A stretch of DNA of 7,158 bases from an uncultured Kiloniellales bacterium (GTDB taxonomy: Bacteria > Pseudomonadota > Alphaproteobacteria > Kiloniellales > JAKSDN01). The translations under genes and the position numbers were made by a program. The notes below the pieces were generated by a model that had not been told where the DNA came from, made no database searches, and was given only the letters and a program-made list of their open reading frames with translations. Positions 5,034 through 7,158 of the stretch are shown one piece after another. The stretch's first letter is position 1. Every line of letters starts with the position of its first letter. Location: assembly GCA_937974415.1 (NCBI GenBank), contig CALJXB010000376.1, positions 1 through 7,158 of the forward strand, given 5' to 3'.

Positions 5034-6566
5034 ATGGCACGACGCAAGACCCGGAATCGACAGGCCGGTTTCCCGCCGGAGGAACAGAAGCCGCCGGCGC
5101 CACCGCGGCTCGGGCCGATGGCGCGTTTGCGCAATTACTTCCTTGCCGGCGTGCTGATCACCTCGCCGATCAGCCTGACCATCTGGATTGCCTGGAATCT
5201 GATCGGCTACATCGACAACCGGGTCACGCCCCTGATACCCCCGCACTGGAACCCGGAAACCTACCTGCCGTTTTCCGTTCCGGGATTGGGCGTGGTGGCC
5301 ATGGTGGTGGTGCTCATCCTGGTCGGGTTCCTCGCCGCCGGTTTGTTCGGGCGCACCCTCATGACCTTGGGCGAGGCCATGCTGGCGCGGGTGCCGGTGG
5401 TGCGCAGCCTCTACAGCGGCACCAAGCAGATCTTCGAGACCGTTCTGGCCCAGCAGTCGAACGCCTTCCGCCAGGTCTGCCTGATCGAGTATCCGCGGCG
5501 CGGCACCTGGGCGGTCGGCTTCGTCACCGGCCAGACCGTGGGCGAAGTGCAGCGGCGCACCGGCGACCAGGTCATCAACGTCTTCATTCCCGCGACCCCC
5601 AATCCGACCACGGGTTTCCTCTTGTTCGTGCCGGACCGGGACGTGCACATCCTCGACATCACGGTAGAGCAGGGGATCAAGCTGGTGATCTCCGGCGGCA
5701 TCGTCGAGCCGGGCAAGAACGAGTTGGGCGGCGATTGGCACCTGGACGAGGTTTTGGAAAGCCGCCAGGCCGAGCGGGCCAAGAGCGCAGCCCCGCCTCC
5801 GCCCAAACCGCGGCCCAAAGCCGCCAAGGCCGGACGCCTTCGCAACTACTTCCTGGCCGGGATCCTGGTCACCGCGCCGGCCAGCATCACCTTTTGGCTG
5901 GTGTGGAAGTTCGTCACCTTCGTCGATAACCGCGTGGTGCCCCTGATACCGCCGGGTTGGAACCCGGGTACCTATCTGCCCTTCGACGTTCCAGGTTTGG
6001 GCCTGGTGGTCTCGGTCGTCGGGCTCACCTTCATCGGCTTCCTGACGGCCGGCATCACCGGCCGCATGATCACCCGCCTGGGCGAGCGGCTCTTGGCCCA
6101 GGTGCCGGTCGTGCGCTCGATCTATAGCGCCCTCAAGCAGATCTTCGAGTCCGTGCTGGCGCAGAAGTCCAACGCCTTCCGCGAGGTCGTGCTGATCGAA
6201 TATCCGCGGAAAGAGGTCTGGGCGATCGGCTTCATGACCGGGGCGACCGACGGGCCTGTGCGCGACAAGATCGACCGCGACGTGGTCAACGTGTTCCTGC
6301 CGACCACGCCCAATCCAACCTCGGGCTTCCTCCTGTTCGAGCCCAGAGAGAAGGTCGAGCACCTCGAGATGACGGTGGAGGAGGGCCTGAAGATGGTGGT
6401 CTCCGGCGGCATCGTCACCCCGCCCGATCCGGAGACGAAGCAGGAGGACGCTGCGCCGCCGGCGGAACCCGTTGCCGAAAAACCGTCAACCGAGAGCGGC
6501 CCAGAGAGCGGCAGAGAGGGCGGTGCCGTCGTCGAGCCGGCGGTCAGCCGGAGCGCAGATACCTGA
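5034..6566 (+). CDS. Tandem double-DUF502 membrane protein
   Basis: The product has 510 residues and contains two complete DUF502 domains. The usual member of this family (which includes plant COV1/LCV proteins; biochemical role unknown) is a single domain of about 200-260 residues. Copy A (31-225) and copy B (268-462) start with the same RLRNYFLAG and align with no gaps at a constant 237-residue offset; I count about 121 of 195 identities (62%). Each copy has two transmembrane segments (A: about 36-58 and 84-106; B: about 273-297 and 321-343), the PLIPP-WNP-TYLPF-VPGLG loop between them, then VPVVRS-YS, KQIFE-VLAQ-SNAFR, LIEYPR, NVF-P-TPNPT-GFLLF and SGGIV. A Pro/Ala/Lys linker (about 226-267) joins the copies, and a Pro/Glu-rich tail (463-510) looks disordered. 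No Met occurs between the copies, so reinitiation as two proteins is unlikely. The SD before ATG 5034 is weak; M29 (5118) is an alternative. The 3' end overlaps recG by 23 bp. Confidence 0.95.
   Translation: MARRKTRNRQAGFPPEEQKPPAPPRLGPMARLRNYFLAGVLITSPISLTIWIAWNLIGYIDNRVTPLIPPHWNPETYLPFSVPGLGVVAMVVVLILVGFLAAGLFGRTLMTLGEAMLARVPVVRSLYSGTKQIFETVLAQQSNAFRQVCLIEYPRRGTWAVGFVTGQTVGEVQRRTGDQVINVFIPATPNPTTGFLLFVPDRDVHILDITVEQGIKLVISGGIVEPGKNELGGDWHLDEVLESRQAERAKSAAPPPPKPRPKAAKAGRLRNYFLAGILVTAPASITFWLVWKFVTFVDNRVVPLIPPGWNPGTYLPFDVPGLGLVVSVVGLTFIGFLTAGITGRMITRLGERLLAQVPVVRSIYSALKQIFESVLAQKSNAFREVVLIEYPRKEVWAIGFMTGATDGPVRDKIDRDVVNVFLPTTPNPTSGFLLFEPREKVEHLEMTVEEGLKMVVSGGIVTPPDPETKQEDAAPPAEPVAEKPSTESGPESGREGGAVVEPAVSRSADT
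5124..6419 (+). repeat. 711-bp-period direct repeat encoding the two DUF502 copies
   Basis: The coding segments 5124-5708 and 5835-6419 (585 bp each) encode the two aligned domains at a fixed 711-bp distance with no indels. Short exact blocks remain, such as CAAGCAGATCTTCGAG and AACGCCTTCCGC in both. Many third-codon positions differ, so this is an old duplication rather than a recent or assembly-generated repeat. Confidence 0.9.
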
Positions 6567-7158
6567 CGGCGGCGTCGCGCTCGAAGAGGTAGAGCAGGGT
6601 CCGCAGCGCCTGTCCCCGCGGGCTTTCCAACTCGGGATCGCGGTCGAGGACCAGCCGGGCGTCATCCCGCGCCGCGGCCAGCAAGTCGCCATGCACCCCA
6701 AGGTCCGCCAATCGAAACTCCGGCAGCCCGCTCTGCCGCGTGCCGAGCAGCTCGCCGGCGCCCCGCAGCTTGAGGTCCTCCTCGGCGATACGGAAGCCGT
6801 CGTCGGTCTCGCGCAGGATCTTGAGGCGCGCCCGAGCGGTTTCGCCTAACGGCACTTGATAGAGCAGCAGGCAGGTCGAGCGTGCCGCGCCGCGGCCGAT
6901 GCGCCCGCGCAGCTGATGCAGCTGGGCCAGGCCGAAGCGCTCGGCGTGCTCGATCACCATGACGCTGGCCCGGGGCACGTCGACGCCGACCTCTATCACC
7001 GTGGTCGCCACCAGCAGGTCGACCGCGCCTTCGGCGAAATCGCTCATCGCCCGGTCCTTGTCGGGACCCTTCATGCGGCCGTGCACCAGACCCGCCCGGG
7101 CGCCAAAACGTTCCTTGAGGGCGTCGTAGCGCGCCTCCGCGGCGGCCAGGTCGCTCAC
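6544..7158 (-). CDS. recG: ATP-dependent DNA helicase RecG, C-terminal part (5' end outside window)
   Basis: The frame runs from the right edge to a TGA at 6544-6546 and shows the last 204 residues. RecG is a superfamily 2 helicase that regresses stalled replication forks and processes branched DNA. Visible helicase motifs are GLVHGRM (23-29, motif IV region), VATTVIEVGVDVP (50-62, motif V) and QLRGRIGRG (82-90, motif VI with its arginine fingers). The RecG-specific C-terminal region follows, with RLKILRETDDGFRIAEEDL (111-129) and LRGAGELLGTRQSGLPEFRL (131-150). The end LLYLFERDAAVRYLRSG is a normal RecG terminus, so the gene is intact at this side. The apparent GTG at 7158 is only the window edge; the N-terminal wedge and first helicase domain lie outside. 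The gene is convergent with the DUF502 gene, and the last 23 bp of both overlap. Confidence 0.97.
   Translation of the reverse strand: MSDLAAAEARYDALKERFGARAGLVHGRMKGPDKDRAMSDFAEGAVDLLVATTVIEVGVDVPRASVMVIEHAERFGLAQLHQLRGRIGRGAARSTCLLLYQVPLGETARARLKILRETDDGFRIAEEDLKLRGAGELLGTRQSGLPEFRLADLGVHGDLLAAARDDARLVLDRDPELESPRGQALRTLLYLFERDAAVRYLRSG

Noticed and set aside
4947..6362. Long minus-strand open frame of 471 codons opposite the DUF502 gene
   Set aside because: It is the antisense shadow of the duplicated gene. Its apparent internal repeats (AEGVRLLGQNGLEDL-like) simply mirror the 711-bp repeat, and its composition (His, Gly, Asp, Arg) is typical of G+C-rich antisense frames.
6472..6849. Plus-strand open frame across the DUF502 tail and recG
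   Set aside because: It overlaps two confident genes in the wrong frame and has no SD or motif.

Overview
This is a G+C-rich (about two-thirds by eye) bacterial chromosomal segment. The RecG C-terminus, the type III PKS/ICMT pair, the DUF502-type membrane protein and the CCA-encoding tRNAs suggest an alphaproteobacterium, possibly of the Rhodospirillales/Kiloniellales type. That placement is inference. There are no insertion sequences, integrases, CRISPR repeats or other signs of a mobile island; it reads as ordinary chromosome with an accessory metabolic patch in the middle.

Layout: (1) 2-259, the 3' end of an unrecognised small membrane protein on +. (2) 430-692, two tandem tRNA-Leu genes, GAG then CAG anticodon, behind a plausible stable-RNA promoter and separated by 89 bp that hold a perfect 7-bp hairpin. 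(3) 693-1060, no gene seen. (4) 1061-1792, a secreted two-haem cytochrome c made of two homologous domains. (5) A leftward cluster, 3952 to 1821: a type III polyketide synthase, an ICMT-family methyltransferase joined to it by an ATGA overlap, and a small membrane-anchored protein of unknown function. (6) 4027-4908, divergent from the PKS, an alpha/beta hydrolase with every catalytic and halide-pocket residue of fluoroacetate dehalogenase. (7) 5034-6566, an unusual protein holding two complete DUF502 domains. (8) 6544-7158, the C-terminal end of recG on the minus strand, convergent with and overlapping the DUF502 gene by 23 bp.

The PKS and methyltransferase very probably act in sequence, making a lipid-derived resorcinol or pyrone and then methylating it at the membrane. 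The divergent hydrolase shares a 74-bp intergenic region with the PKS. That region carries a striking mirror-symmetric repeat: the same 13-bp purine-rich leader, 12 of 13 bases matching, sits 10-11 nt before each start codon.

The strongest oddity is the double DUF502 protein: two 195-residue copies at an exact 237-codon period, without a single indel, about 62% identical by manual count. The cytochrome is another internal duplication, and its first domain lacks the usual Met ligand. No clearly new defence or mobile system is visible.
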